Origin: Mesorhizobium sp. M2E.F.Ca.ET.219.01.1.1
Lineage (GTDB): Bacteria; Pseudomonadota; Alphaproteobacteria; Rhizobiales; Rhizobiaceae
Direction: 5' to 3'
DNA length: 64,000 nt
Assembly (NCBI RefSeq): GCF_004016445.2
Contig: NZ_SADT02000001.1
Span: 539,630 to 603,629 of the forward strand
Position 1 is the first letter of the stretch; every line of letters begins with the position of its first letter. Positions 49,838-58,949 of this stretch are shown piece by piece. A model generated the notes under the pieces. The model was not told the DNA's origin and did not search any database. It was given only the letters and a program-made list of their open reading frames with translations. The translations under genes were made by a program, and so were the position numbers.

Positions 49838-50218
49838 TCAGCTCTTCACCACCATCGTCATCATCGAATGGAAGGCCTTGACGATCGCCGTGTTGAGCTC
49901 GAAGGAGCGGCGGACCTCGCCGGCCTTCATCAACTCCTGCTCGAGAACGACGGTGTTCTTCGACGGCATGATCGCGCCGTCAGGGTCCTCCGGCTTGACG
50001 TTGAAACCGGCATTGGTGGTTTCGGCACCAAGATGGCCCGTCTGCGTGGCAGCCAGCGTCACCGCGGTGCGGTCGAGGACCTTTTCGAACGGCTCGACAT
50101 CATTGGCCGTATAGCCCGGCGTGTTGGCATTGGCGATGTTGGAAGCAATCGCCGACTGACGCACGGCCAGCCATTGCGACTGCCGCGTGGCAAGATCGAA
50201 AAGATTTACGGGTTCCAT
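49838..50218 (-). CDS. flgB: Proximal rod protein FlgB
   Basis: A 126-residue proximal rod subunit ([20 protein letters not shown]; end [19 protein letters not shown]). I use the ATG at 50218 ([10 protein letters not shown]), because an in-frame start at 50245 would lie inside the promoter's -10-like element. First gene of the long unit flgB-flgC-fliE-flgG-flgA-flgI-motE-flgH-fliL-fliP. Confidence 0.96.
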   Translation of the reverse strand: MEPVNLFDLATRQSQWLAVRQSAIASNIANANTPGYTANDVEPFEKVLDRTAVTLAATQTGHLGAETTNAGFNVKPEDPDGAIMPSKNTVVLEQELMKAGEVRRSFELNTAIVKAFHSMMTMVVKS

Positions 50219-50244
50219 GGGAATCTCCCGGACAAGCACGCACA

Positions 50245-50279
50245 AGACTAGGCGGCCAGTCTTGCGCGGACCTTGCGCG
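50245..50279 (-). promoter_or_regulatory. Flagellar promoter box upstream of flgB
   Basis: Minus strand: two perfect CGCGCAAG half-sites, 50272-50279 and 50261-50268, exactly 11 bp apart, then 10 bp, then TAGTCT (50245-50250), 26 bp before the flgB ATG. This is the cleanest example of the direct-repeat layout. Confidence 0.7.
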
Positions 50280-50305
50280 GGGGCGGGCTGTACGGCCCGG
50301 CTCCG

Positions 50306-51094
50306 TTACTTCGAGAGCGGGATCACCTTGTCCGTGCTGGTGACGATCACCCACTTGCCGCCGCGCTGCTCGATCGAGGCGACACGGCTCGAATCCGGTA
50401 GGATGGAGCCGCGCTGAACGACCCACAGACCCGTGTCATCCTCGATCATGGCGCGGCCGTTGGCGACATGCACCATCTTGAATTCGGAAGCGGCGGCCGG
50501 GAAAGGCTGGTCGGCGGGCGGCGGGGCGGGGTCATCCTCAACCGTTCCGGTGGCAAAGAGGTCGATATCGGGATTGGGAACGTCCTTGGCCGTCAGCGGT
50601 CCGCTGCGTTGAGCCACAACGCCGCCGCCCTCGCGTCCGGAATTGCTGCCGCTGCCGCCGAACTTGATGGCCTGGACGCCGAACTGCTCCTGATTGAAGA
50701 AGATGTACCAGGGAAACAACGCGCAGATCAGGCCGAGCGTGATGCCCAGCGCGGCGATGACGAAATCGCTTCGTCGGTCGGCGCTCCTGTCGGCAAGGCG
50801 CGGGAACTGAGCTTTCGGCGGCTCCGGCCATTCGGCGCGCGGGAAAAGCCCGTCGATCAATGAATCGCGGCTGGCCTGTGCCGCATCGGCTCCCTTGGCG
50901 ATGGGCACCCTCGAAGGATGCGGCCTGTCAGCTCTGGTCAGCAGTGCCGCCGCCTTCTCCGTCCTGGCGCGCGCGGCTTGATCCTTGGCAATCCTCGCTT
51001 TGTCGGCCTCGGCCCGCTCCGCCGCCTCGGCCTCGGCGAGCATGTCGCGCAGCATGCGCTCGGTATATTGGAGCTCAGTCTCCTTGATCGCCAT
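50306..51094 (-). CDS. Single-pass membrane protein of the flagellar cluster, unknown function
   Basis: A 262-residue protein. Residues 1-60 are a charged coiled coil (ETELQYTERMLRDMLAEAEA), one membrane helix lies at about 109-130 (FVIAALGITLGLICALFPWY), and the C-terminal 60 residues look like a small beta-rich periplasmic domain (MVHVANGRAMIEDDTGLWVV, then SRVASIEQRGGKWVIVTSTD). It overlaps the 3' end of fliI by 20 bp and precedes the flgB promoter. I know no named family; topology recalls PilP/GspC-type connector proteins. A link between the ATPase or switch and the basal body is possible but speculative. Confidence 0.7.
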   Translation of the reverse strand: MAIKETELQYTERMLRDMLAEAEAAERAEADKARIAKDQAARARTEKAAALLTRADRPHPSRVPIAKGADAAQASRDSLIDGLFPRAEWPEPPKAQFPRLADRSADRRSDFVIAALGITLGLICALFPWYIFFNQEQFGVQAIKFGGSGSNSGREGGGVVAQRSGPLTAKDVPNPDIDLFATGTVEDDPAPPPADQPFPAAASEFKMVHVANGRAMIEDDTGLWVVQRGSILPDSSRVASIEQRGGKWVIVTSTDKVIPLSK

Positions 51095-52481
51095 TCAGCT
51101 TCCCCTTGAGATGGCGGGCGAGGTCGGCAAACGGATCGACCGACGCGCGGTCCCTCGGCGATTGCGTGAGCGCATCGTAGATCAGCGGCACCTGGCGCAC
51201 CGCGTTGTCGAGCTCGGCATCGGCGCCGCTTTGGTAAGCGCCCAAAAGACGGATGTCCCGCGTGTCCTCGAAGCGCGCGATCATCGATTTCAGCCTTGTC
51301 ACCAGCACACGCTGTTCCGGGCTCCAGGCCTTGTCGGCAAGGCGCGAGATGGACGACAGCGGATTGACCGGCGGATAGCGGCCCTGCTCGGCCAGGGCGC
51401 GGTCGAGCACGACATGGCCGTCGAGGATGCCGCGCACCGAATCGGCGACCGGATCGTTGTGGTCGTCGCCGTCGACCAGCACGGAAATGATGGCGGTGAT
51501 CGAGCCTTTTCCCTCGGCGCCAGGGCCGGCGCGTTCGAGCAGCTTCGGCAGGTCGGTGAAGACCGAGGCCGGATAGCCGCGCGCGACCGGCGGCTCGCCG
51601 GTTCCTGTCGCAACCTCGCGCAGCGCATGCGCGAAGCGGGTAATGGAATCCAGCACCAGGAGCACGCGATGGCCCTGGTCGCGGAAATGCTCGGCCACGC
51701 ACATGGCGGTGTCGGGCGCGCGGCGCCGCATCATGGCGCTTTCGTCGCTGGTGGCGACGACGGCGACGGTCTTGGCCATGCTCTCGGCGCCGATCGTATC
51801 CTCGAGGAACTCACGCACCTCGCGGCCGCGCTCGCCGATCAAAGCCACGACCACCGTATCGAAGGCTTCGGCGCCGGCGAGCATGGCAAGCAGCGTCGAC
51901 TTGCCGACGCCGGAACCGGCGAAGATGCCGAGCCGCTGGCCGAAGCAGAGCGGGGTGAAGATGTCGATCACCCGCACGCCGGTAAGGAAGCCGGTGCCGA
52001 CGCGCTGGCGCGACAAGGCGCCCGGTGTCGCGCCATGCGTGACATCGGTGGCATTCGGCCGGATCAGCGGAGGACCGCCGTCAATGGGACGGGTCAAGGC
52101 ATCGATGGCGCGCCCGCGCCAGGAGACATGCGGCGTGACCGCGAGCGGGCCGCGGCGAAAGACGACGTCGCCGATACCGGCATCGGCGCTGCGCTCGAAA
52201 GGCGCGATCACGACCTCGTCGCTGCCGATCTTGACGATCTCGCCGCGTCGCGCGCCGGCCTTGCCGCGCTGCTCCACGATGTCGCCCAGCCTGGCGATCC
52301 CGGACAGGCCGCGGACCTTGTAATGCGTGGGCGATATCTCGGCGACACGGCCGCCGCGCGCAAGCAGCGCCTGCGGAACGTCGAACCGCCGCCAGACGCG
52401 TTCGAGCGCGGCCAGCCGGTCCGTCCTTCCGGAATCGGCAGTGCTCTCGGAAGCGCGCAACAGGGACGGGCCGGTCGTCAT
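51075..52481 (-). CDS. fliI: Flagellar export ATPase FliI
   Basis: A 468-residue ATPase related to F1-beta. Walker A is AGSGVGKST (residues 188-196), Walker B lies in RVLLVLDSITRFAHALRE, and GERGREVREFLED is the typical catalytic-Glu region. The C-terminal end interacts with FlhA-bound substrates. It energises export together with the FliH-like (38,843) and FliJ-like (16,724) proteins. It lies 4 bp after flgF and overlaps the next gene by 20 bp. Confidence 0.97.
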   Translation of the reverse strand: MTTGPSLLRASESTADSGRTDRLAALERVWRRFDVPQALLARGGRVAEISPTHYKVRGLSGIARLGDIVEQRGKAGARRGEIVKIGSDEVVIAPFERSADAGIGDVVFRRGPLAVTPHVSWRGRAIDALTRPIDGGPPLIRPNATDVTHGATPGALSRQRVGTGFLTGVRVIDIFTPLCFGQRLGIFAGSGVGKSTLLAMLAGAEAFDTVVVALIGERGREVREFLEDTIGAESMAKTVAVVATSDESAMMRRRAPDTAMCVAEHFRDQGHRVLLVLDSITRFAHALREVATGTGEPPVARGYPASVFTDLPKLLERAGPGAEGKGSITAIISVLVDGDDHNDPVADSVRGILDGHVVLDRALAEQGRYPPVNPLSSISRLADKAWSPEQRVLVTRLKSMIARFEDTRDIRLLGAYQSGADAELDNAVRQVPLIYDALTQSPRDRASVDPFADLARHLKGKLNGDQGD

Positions 52482-52485
52482 GCCG

Positions 52486-53208
52486 CTACTTCGAGCCGAG
52501 CGTCTTGATCGCGTCCTCGGTCGAGGAATCGGTCTGCCGCATCAGCGCCGCCGTGTTCTCGAAAGCACGCTGCACCTGGATCAGCCGGGTCATCTCCAGC
52601 ACCGGGTTGACGTTCGACTCTTCCAGAAATCCTTGCGCGATGCCGATGTCGGAGCGATCGGTGACGGGTTCGGGCGTGCGCGCCGGAACGATGCCTGAAT
52701 TGCCATAGCGGACGAAATTCTCTCCGGGATCGAAATTGTAGAGGCCGATGGCGCCGACCAACTGGTCATTCTGCCTGAGCGAGCCGTCGGCGCCTGCCTT
52801 GGGCGGGCCGTTGCGCGGATCGAGCTGGATCGGAGCGCCGCCGCTGTCCAGCACCGGATAGCCTTCGATCGACATCAGTTCGCCGTTCTCGTTCATGGAG
52901 AAACGGCCGTCGCGCGTCATCACGGTGCCGGCGGGCGTGTCGATGGCGAACCAGGCATCGCCCTGGACGGCGAAGTCGAACGGGTTGCCGGTTTCGGTCA
53001 GCGCGCCATGCGCGCCGGAAAGATAGGTATTGCCGGAGGAGGCAAAGGAAACCGACCTCGGCCCCGTGCCGGAGACGACGTCCTCGAACTTCACGCCGGT
53101 GGCGCGAAAGCCGATAGTCGAGGCATTGGCGACGTTGTCAGCGATGGTGTCGAGACGGCGCTCGAGCGCTATCTGAGAGGAAAGGGCGACGTAAAGACTG
53201 TCCTGCAT
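52486..53208 (-). CDS. flgF: Proximal rod protein FlgF
   Basis: A 240-residue rod subunit with LDTIADNVANASTIGFRATG near the N terminus and LEESNVNPVLEMTRLIQVQR near the C terminus. The shorter form and its position next to fliI match flgF in Sinorhizobium and Brucella. It lies 7 bp after the DUF1217 gene. Confidence 0.93.
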   Translation of the reverse strand: MQDSLYVALSSQIALERRLDTIADNVANASTIGFRATGVKFEDVVSGTGPRSVSFASSGNTYLSGAHGALTETGNPFDFAVQGDAWFAIDTPAGTVMTRDGRFSMNENGELMSIEGYPVLDSGGAPIQLDPRNGPPKAGADGSLRQNDQLVGAIGLYNFDPGENFVRYGNSGIVPARTPEPVTDRSDIGIAQGFLEESNVNPVLEMTRLIQVQRAFENTAALMRQTDSSTEDAIKTLGSK

Positions 53209-53215
53209 GATCGTC

Positions 53216-54343
53216 TCAGAACTTCAATTGCTGCATGGCCATCATCAGATCGGTGGAGATGCCGACTGTGGTCGGCTGCGCGAAAAGCACGCTGACCGAC
53301 GTCACTGCCGTCGAGGTCGGGTGAGCGATCTCGTACATGCTGGTGAAGCGGGTCAGGAACTTGCCGAGCTTGTCGGGGTCGGTGAAGTCCTTGATGTCGA
53401 GCTTCTGCTCGAACAGCTGCGCCTGCTTGTCGATGTCGGCCGTGGCAAAGGAATCGGGCAGGCCGAGCGCGGTGCGCACCACGCTGGCCAAAGCGGTGTC
53501 GGCCAGCACGTCGTACCAGCTGGTGATGTCGGGGGCCTTGCGCTGGAAATAGAGCGCCAGCCGCACGCCTTCATTCGTCTTGCCGGCGTCTTCCTCGAGT
53601 GTCTGGCGCATGTACATGTCGACGGTCGGCTGCTGGGCCTGAACATAGGTGGTGGCGTTTTCGCCGTATTGCTCGAAGTTGAAGGCCGAGGCGAGCCCGG
53701 CATAGGCCTTGTTTGTCTGCTTGTTGGCGACACTTTCGGGATCGCGCACGCCGCCTTGCAGGACCGACTTGATCAGGTCCTTGTCCTCTGTCGCCGAATC
53801 CAGGCCGTACGCGGCAAGCGCGTAGGTGTAGAGCCGGTTGTTCGACATCAGATCGTCGACCGATTTCACCTTGGTGATGTTGGCGAGATAGTAGGTCGTC
53901 TCGCCCTTCACATAGTCCGAATTCGGGTCGAGGCCGGCGATCTCGGCCTGGATGGCGTAGTTCTTCGTCACCAGCTGCTGCGCTGGGTTGTAGACGGTCG
54001 CATTGGCGCCATCCGCCGCGAAATTGAAAGCCTTGACGAACTGGGCGTAGCGCTTGTCGGTCAGCTTGTTGGCGAAACTGTCGGGGTCGGAAACGCCTTC
54101 CTTCAGTGCCTTGACCATGAAGGCTTTGGCATAGTCCATGTTCTCCAGCCCGTAGGCCTTCATGGCATATTTGAACAGGCGGTCATTGTTGACGAAATCG
54201 TCGATCGATTTCACCTTGGTGATGTTGGCCAGATAATATTGGGTATCGCGATCGACCATCGGCTGTTTTTCAATCCGGTCGATCGACTTGCTGATGTCTT
54301 TGGCAATCAACTGATAGCTGGTGTAGGTATTGAGCAAGGACAC
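53216..54343 (-). CDS. DUF1217 family flagellar protein with internal repeats
   Basis: A 375-residue, mainly helical protein without signal peptide or membrane helix. It contains at least two similar blocks: YYLANITKVKSIDDFVNNDR (around residue 34) and YYLANITKVKSVDDLMSNNR (around residue 150), each continuing into a matching helical stretch ending in KAFNF or SAFNF. A third, diverged block lies near the C terminus. DUF1217 proteins are found in alphaproteobacterial flagellar clusters; they are probably exported or basal-body associated, but no mechanism is established. First gene of the DUF1217-flgF-fliI unit with its own promoter box. Confidence 0.85.
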   Translation of the reverse strand: MSLLNTYTSYQLIAKDISKSIDRIEKQPMVDRDTQYYLANITKVKSIDDFVNNDRLFKYAMKAYGLENMDYAKAFMVKALKEGVSDPDSFANKLTDKRYAQFVKAFNFAADGANATVYNPAQQLVTKNYAIQAEIAGLDPNSDYVKGETTYYLANITKVKSVDDLMSNNRLYTYALAAYGLDSATEDKDLIKSVLQGGVRDPESVANKQTNKAYAGLASAFNFEQYGENATTYVQAQQPTVDMYMRQTLEEDAGKTNEGVRLALYFQRKAPDITSWYDVLADTALASVVRTALGLPDSFATADIDKQAQLFEQKLDIKDFTDPDKLGKFLTRFTSMYEIAHPTSTAVTSVSVLFAQPTTVGISTDLMMAMQQLKF

Positions 54344-54367
54344 GCCTCCGGCCGAAGCTATCCCCGG

Positions 54368-54391
54368 ACAATAACTTCACTTCCTTGCGCG
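54368..54391 (-). promoter_or_regulatory. Flagellar promoter box upstream of the DUF1217 gene
   Basis: Minus strand: CTTCGCGCAAG (box CGCGCAAG, 54384-54391), 10 bp, then TATTGT (54368-54373), 24 bp before the ATG. It lies back to back with the motA box 26 bp away, so both directions of this 141-bp gap use the same layout. Confidence 0.62.
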
Positions 54392-54416
54392 AAGCTGAAT
54401 CGCGTCCGCTGCCCTC

Positions 54417-54451
54417 GATTCAAGCCTCACACAAGGCACGGGGACTATCCC
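54417..54451 (+). promoter_or_regulatory. Flagellar promoter box upstream of motA
   Basis: Plus strand: partial half-site GATTCAAG (54417-54424), then CACACAAG (54428-54435) 11 bp on, 10 bp, then TATCCC (54446-54451), 33 bp before the motA GTG. Confidence 0.55.
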
Positions 54452-54484
54452 TGATCCACGACGTGACATGCGGAAGGACCTGTC

Positions 54485-55360
54485 GTGGGCATTCTGATTG
54501 GACTTGTGGTGACGCTCGGCTGCGTTCTCGGCGGCTTCATGGCCATGGGCGGCCATCTGCACGTGCTGCTGCAGCCCTGGGAAGCGGTGGTCATCTGCGG
54601 CGCGGCGCTCGGCACCTTCCTCGTCGCCAATCCGATGAAGACGGTCAAGGACACCGGCAAGGGCATTCTCGAAGCCTTCAAGCAGGCGGTGCCGAAGGAG
54701 CGAGATTATCTCGAGACGCTCGGCGTCCTGCACAGCCTGATGCGCGAATTGCGCTCGAAGTCGCGCAGCGAGGTCGAGGCGCATATCGACAATCCGGAAG
54801 AGTCGGCGATCTTCCAGGCCTTCCCGACCGTGCTGAAGAACCACGACCTGACGCATTTCATCTGCGACTATTGCCGCATCATCATCATCGGCAATGCCCG
54901 CTCGCACGAGATCGAGGCGCTGATGGATGAAGAGATCCAGACGATCCGCAGCGACAAGCTGAAGGCTTACCACGCGATGGTGGCGGTCGGCGACGGCCTG
55001 CCGGCGCTGGGCATCGTGGCCGCCGTGCTCGGCGTGGTGAAGGCGATGGGCGCGCTGGACCAGTCGCCGGAAATCCTCGGCGGCCTGATCGGCGCCGCAC
55101 TCGTCGGAACTTTCCTCGGCATCTTCCTGTCCTATGCGGTGGTCGGTCCGGTCGCCACCAAGATCAAGACGGTGCGCGAAAAAAAGAACCGCCTCTACAT
55201 CATCGTCAAGCAGACGCTGCTTGCGTATATGAACGGCGCCCTGCCGCAGGTGGCGATCGAATTCGGCCGCAAGACGATCTCCTCCTATGAGCGTCCGACG
55301 ATCGATGCCGTCGAGCAGAGCACCATGAACGCCGGCTCCGCCGAGAAGAAGGCGGCCTGA
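54485..55360 (+). CDS. motA: Flagellar motor stator protein MotA
   Basis: A 291-residue proton-channel subunit with four membrane helices (first at residues 2-22; last pair [20 protein letters not shown] and [20 protein letters not shown]). Start is GTG 54485 with GGAAGGA 5 nt upstream. The cytosolic loop carries the usual charged residues for contact with FliG. Its partner MotB is at 37,428. First gene of motA-fliM-fliN-fliG-flhB. Confidence 0.97.
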   Translation: MGILIGLVVTLGCVLGGFMAMGGHLHVLLQPWEAVVICGAALGTFLVANPMKTVKDTGKGILEAFKQAVPKERDYLETLGVLHSLMRELRSKSRSEVEAHIDNPEESAIFQAFPTVLKNHDLTHFICDYCRIIIIGNARSHEIEALMDEEIQTIRSDKLKAYHAMVAVGDGLPALGIVAAVLGVVKAMGALDQSPEILGGLIGAALVGTFLGIFLSYAVVGPVATKIKTVREKKNRLYIIVKQTLLAYMNGALPQVAIEFGRKTISSYERPTIDAVEQSTMNAGSAEKKAA

Positions 55361-55394
55361 GCATGCAGCATCCGAGACAGGGCCGCCTGCCGCC

Positions 55395-56333
55395 ATGACC
55401 AGTCCGGCCAGTCCGTCAGAAACGCGGGCCTTGATCATCGAGCGGCTCGTCGGCGACAGCGGCGAGGCGGCGCAGGTGATCGGCGCCGGCCGCGGCATGG
55501 CCGAGCGGGCGCTGCCGGTGCTGCAAAAGGCGCTTACCGGCGAGCTCGGCGCGCCTGTGACCGTCGACCTGCAGGCGGTAGAGGTCGGCCGCGTTCCCGA
55601 AGCGCGTTCGCGCGCCGGCGATGCCTTCGCGCTGACCGTCGTTTCCTCGCCTTCCTCGGCTGATGCCATGACGCTGGTGATGGATGCGCAGGCGGTCGCC
55701 GTCATGGTGAGCGCGCTGTTTGGCGGCGATCCCGACCAGCCGGTCGCGCCGATCGAGCGCGACCTGTCGCAGATCGAAGCCGATGTCGCGACGACCGTGT
55801 TCCAGGAGGTCGCGACGGCGCTCAACGGATCCGGCAAACGCTCGCTCGACCTGCGCCTGCCGGTGCCGAGGGCCATGGCCGGCAACGAGGCGAGGCGGCG
55901 CGTGCTGCGCGACGGCGCTGCCGTGCGCATCGTCTTTGGCCTTTCCACGCCGTGCGACAGCGGCACGCTCACGGTGATGATCCCGCAGCGCCTGCTGCTT
56001 ATCTCGCGCGACGGCGCAGCCGCCGCGGGCAAGGATGGCGAGGCCACGGAATTCGACTGGCGGGCCCGCTTCTCCGAAGAGGTGATGCGCTCGACCGTCC
56101 GGCTCGAGGCGACCATGCCGCTCGCCAGGCTGACGCTCGGCGACCTTGCCGCGTTTGCGCCCGGCCAAGTGATCGAGTTCGAGGAGAAAGCGCAGCTCAA
56201 CGCCAGGCTCAGCGCCCGCGACAAGACATTGTTTGTCTGCGAGTTCGGCAAGCTCGGACAGAACTACACCGTCCGCATCAGCCATCCGCATGATGCCGGG
56301 CAGGATTTCATCGACGGACTGATGCCGGGCTGA
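55395..56333 (+). CDS. fliM: Flagellar motor switch protein FliM
   Basis: A 312-residue switch protein: CheC-like middle domain and C-terminal SpoA domain (ARFSEEVMRSTVRLEATMPL, LTLGDLAAFAPGQVIEFEEK). The N terminus (MTSPASPSETRALIIERLVG) lacks the LSQ-x-EID-type CheY-P binding segment that opens FliM of enterics. This agrees with the divergent rhizobial FliM group, in which switching works differently. It is followed by fliN after 30 bp. Confidence 0.93.
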   Translation: MTSPASPSETRALIIERLVGDSGEAAQVIGAGRGMAERALPVLQKALTGELGAPVTVDLQAVEVGRVPEARSRAGDAFALTVVSSPSSADAMTLVMDAQAVAVMVSALFGGDPDQPVAPIERDLSQIEADVATTVFQEVATALNGSGKRSLDLRLPVPRAMAGNEARRRVLRDGAAVRIVFGLSTPCDSGTLTVMIPQRLLLISRDGAAAAGKDGEATEFDWRARFSEEVMRSTVRLEATMPLARLTLGDLAAFAPGQVIEFEEKAQLNARLSARDKTLFVCEFGKLGQNYTVRISHPHDAGQDFIDGLMPG

Positions 56334-56363
56334 CGCCAGGCCCGGGATTTATGGAGACGAAGT

Positions 56364-56756
56364 ATGGCAGCGACAAATGTGGAAGCCGAGGCCGAAACGG
56401 AAACCGGCCAACCCAACGAGCAGCTGGATCGCGCTATCGAAGAACTGCGTGGCGTGCTCCGTGAAGAGGAGGGCCGTCCAGATGCCGCGCTTCGGTCGGG
56501 GGCCAATTCGTCGATCATCATGACCATTCCGGTCGACGTGCAGATCATCCTCGGCAGCACCGAGATGCCGGTCTCGGAGCTGATGGCGCTGCAGAAAGGC
56601 TCCACGGTCGCGCTCAACCGCCGTATCGGCGAGCCGGTCGACGTGGTCGTCAACGGCCGCAAGATTGCGCGCGGCGAGATCACGGTGCTGGAGAGCGATC
56701 CGACACGCTTCGGCATCAGGCTCACCGAGATCATCGCCGCGACGAAGAGGGCGTGA
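56364..56756 (+). CDS. fliN: Flagellar motor switch protein FliN
   Basis: A 130-residue protein: acidic N terminus ([20 protein letters not shown]) and a C-terminal SpoA domain ([50 protein letters not shown]). With FliM it builds the lower C ring. Length and domain are standard. Confidence 0.97.
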   Translation: MAATNVEAEAETETGQPNEQLDRAIEELRGVLREEEGRPDAALRSGANSSIIMTIPVDVQIILGSTEMPVSELMALQKGSTVALNRRIGEPVDVVVNGRKIARGEITVLESDPTRFGIRLTEIIAATKRA

Positions 56757-56799
56757 GCATGGTCGGCGGGCGGACCAATCGGCAGCGAGGGCAACACGC

Positions 56800-57825
56800 A
56801 TGACGACGGCATTGGCGCTCACACGTCCGCAAAAGGCGGCGGCCATACTGGTGGCCATGGGCAAGCCCGCGGCCAGCCGGCTGCTCAAATTCTTCAAGCA
56901 GGATGAGCTGAAGGCACTGATCGAGGGCGCGCGTCTCTTACGCACCATCCCGCAGGCCGATCTGGAGCGCATCGTCGCCGAGTTCGAGGCCGAGTTCACC
57001 GAGGGCGCGGGCTTGCTCGATTCGGCCGACCGGATGGATACGATCCTCAACGAATCGCTGTCGCCCGAAGAGATGAGCGCCATCATGGGCGAGAGGAAGT
57101 TCGAGCCGGTCGCGGAAGGGCCCGCGCCGATCTGGCCGGACCTCGAAAAGCTCGAACCGGCACGGCTGGGCGCCTTCCTTTCCGGCGAGCATCCGCAGAC
57201 GTCCGCGATGGTGCTTTCGAAGCTGGCGCCGCAGGCTGCCGCCAATATTCTGCTCACCATGGAAAAGCCGATGCGCAGCCAGATCATCAAGCGCATGGTG
57301 ACGATGGCCAACATCCCGGATTCGGCCTCCCGAATCGTCGAGAACCAGCTGCGCGTGAGCGTGCTGTCGCAAAAGGCCAGCAGAGACACCACGGCCGGGC
57401 AGGAACGCGTCGCCAGCATGCTCAACGAGATGGCGAAGCCGGAACTGGACGACCTGATGCAGGACCTGGAGGAAGCCGGCACGCCCGATCTCGCCGGCGT
57501 CAAGTCGCGGCTGTTCGCGTTCGACGATCTGCCGCTGCTGCCGCAGAAGGCCCGTGTCCTCCTGTTCGATGGGCTGTCGACCGAACTCGTCACGCTGGCG
57601 CTTCGCGGCGCGTCGCCGGAACTGGCCGAATCGGCACTGTCGGCGATCGGCGCGCGCTCGCGCCGCATGATCGAATCCGAACTTGGACAGGGATCGGAAG
57701 GCATTGCGCTTGCCGACATCATGGCGGCACGCAAGAGCATATCAAGCGCCGCGATCCGGCTGTCGCGCGAAGGTGCTTTCGAGCTGCCCTCGATGCAGAC
57801 CGCCACCGCCGCCGAAGCCGCCTGA
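56800..57825 (+). CDS. fliG: Flagellar motor switch protein FliG
   Basis: A 341-residue rotor protein with three helical domains: FliF-binding N domain (LTRPQKAAAILVAMGKPAAS), middle domain with an EHPQTSA motif (SGEHPQTSAMVLSKLAPQAA) and a torque-generating C domain (FDDLPLLPQKARVLLFDGLS, then RSRRMIESELG). The order and length are normal. The ATG at 56800 follows GCGAGGGCAACACGC; 43 bp separate it from fliN. Confidence 0.95.
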   Translation: MTTALALTRPQKAAAILVAMGKPAASRLLKFFKQDELKALIEGARLLRTIPQADLERIVAEFEAEFTEGAGLLDSADRMDTILNESLSPEEMSAIMGERKFEPVAEGPAPIWPDLEKLEPARLGAFLSGEHPQTSAMVLSKLAPQAAANILLTMEKPMRSQIIKRMVTMANIPDSASRIVENQLRVSVLSQKASRDTTAGQERVASMLNEMAKPELDDLMQDLEEAGTPDLAGVKSRLFAFDDLPLLPQKARVLLFDGLSTELVTLALRGASPELAESALSAIGARSRRMIESELGQGSEGIALADIMAARKSISSAAIRLSREGAFELPSMQTATAAEAA

Positions 57826-57849
57826 CGATAGTAACCCGGTCAGGACGCC

Positions 57850-58932
57850 ATGGCTGAAGCGGTCGACAAGGACTCCAAAACCGAGGAAGCCACAGAAAAG
57901 AAGATCCGCGACACGATCGAACAGGGCAAGCTGCCCCATTCGCGTGAGACCGCGATCTTTGCATCCTTCCTCGCCATCCTGGTTTTCGCGGTCTTCTACG
58001 CCAAGGACGCGATCGTCGATCTCGGCATGTTTCTGTCGACATTCCTGGAAAAACCGGAAGCCTGGCCGATGGACACCGAGACCGACGTCATCTCGCTCTA
58101 CCGGCAGGTGATGACCGAGATCGGCCGCGCCGTGGTCAGCCTGCTGGTGCTCCTGACGGTTGCCGGCATCGGCGCCTCGGTGTTCCAGAACCTGCCGCAG
58201 ATCGTTGGCGAGCGGATCAGGCCGCAGCTGTCGCGCATCTCGATCGCCAAGGGCTGGAGCCGGATGTTCGGCGTGCAGGGCTGGGTCGAGTTCCTGAAGT
58301 CGCTTGCCAAGCTTGGCTTCGCCATCGCGGTGCTGAGCTTCACGCTTTCGCAAGATCATCGCAAGCTGCTTGCCGGCATGATCACCAACCCGATGTCCTT
58401 CGGCATGGTTATCCGCGGTATCTTCGTCGACATTTTGGTGGCGATCGTGTTTGTCATGGGCCTGATCGCGGTGGTCGACATCGTCTGGTCGCGTTTCCAC
58501 TGGCGGCGCGACCTGCGCATGACCAAGCAGGAAGTCAAGGACGAGCTGAAGCAGTCGGAAGGCGATCCGATCGTCAAGTCGCGGCTGCGCTCGCTGGCGC
58601 GCGACCGGGCGCGCAAACGCATGATGACGGCGGTGCCGCGCGCGACGCTGGTGATCGCCAACCCGACGCACTTTTCGATCGCGCTGAAATATGTGCGCGG
58701 GGAGGATTCCGCTCCCATCGTGCTCGCCAAGGGGCAGGATCTGGTGGCGCTCAAGATCCGCGAGATAGCCAGGGAGAACAACATCCCGATCTTCGAGGAC
58801 GTGGCGCTCGCGCGCTCCATGTACAAGCAAGTTTCGGTTGATAGCGTGATCCCGTCGCAATTCTACCAGGCGGTCGCCGAATTGGTGCGGATCGTCTACT
58901 CGAAGAAGTCCGCCCGCAAGGCAACCCAATGA
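57850..58932 (+). CDS. flhB: Flagellar export switch protein FlhB
   Basis: A 360-residue export-apparatus protein with four membrane helices and the self-cleaving NPTH motif at residues 271-274 (VIANPTHFSIALKY). The N-terminal DKDSKTEEATEKKIRDTIEQ is the standard cytosolic start. Cleavage changes export from rod/hook to filament substrates together with FliK. It follows fliG by 24 bp. Confidence 0.97.
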   Translation: MAEAVDKDSKTEEATEKKIRDTIEQGKLPHSRETAIFASFLAILVFAVFYAKDAIVDLGMFLSTFLEKPEAWPMDTETDVISLYRQVMTEIGRAVVSLLVLLTVAGIGASVFQNLPQIVGERIRPQLSRISIAKGWSRMFGVQGWVEFLKSLAKLGFAIAVLSFTLSQDHRKLLAGMITNPMSFGMVIRGIFVDILVAIVFVMGLIAVVDIVWSRFHWRRDLRMTKQEVKDELKQSEGDPIVKSRLRSLARDRARKRMMTAVPRATLVIANPTHFSIALKYVRGEDSAPIVLAKGQDLVALKIREIARENNIPIFEDVALARSMYKQVSVDSVIPSQFYQAVAELVRIVYSKKSARKATQ

Positions 58933-58949
58933 ACGGACGCCGCTAATCC

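Noticed and set aside
54377..56251. Minus-strand open frame of over 600 codons opposite motA and fliM
   Set aside because: Antisense shadow; motA, fliM and the motA promoter box lie on the plus strand.
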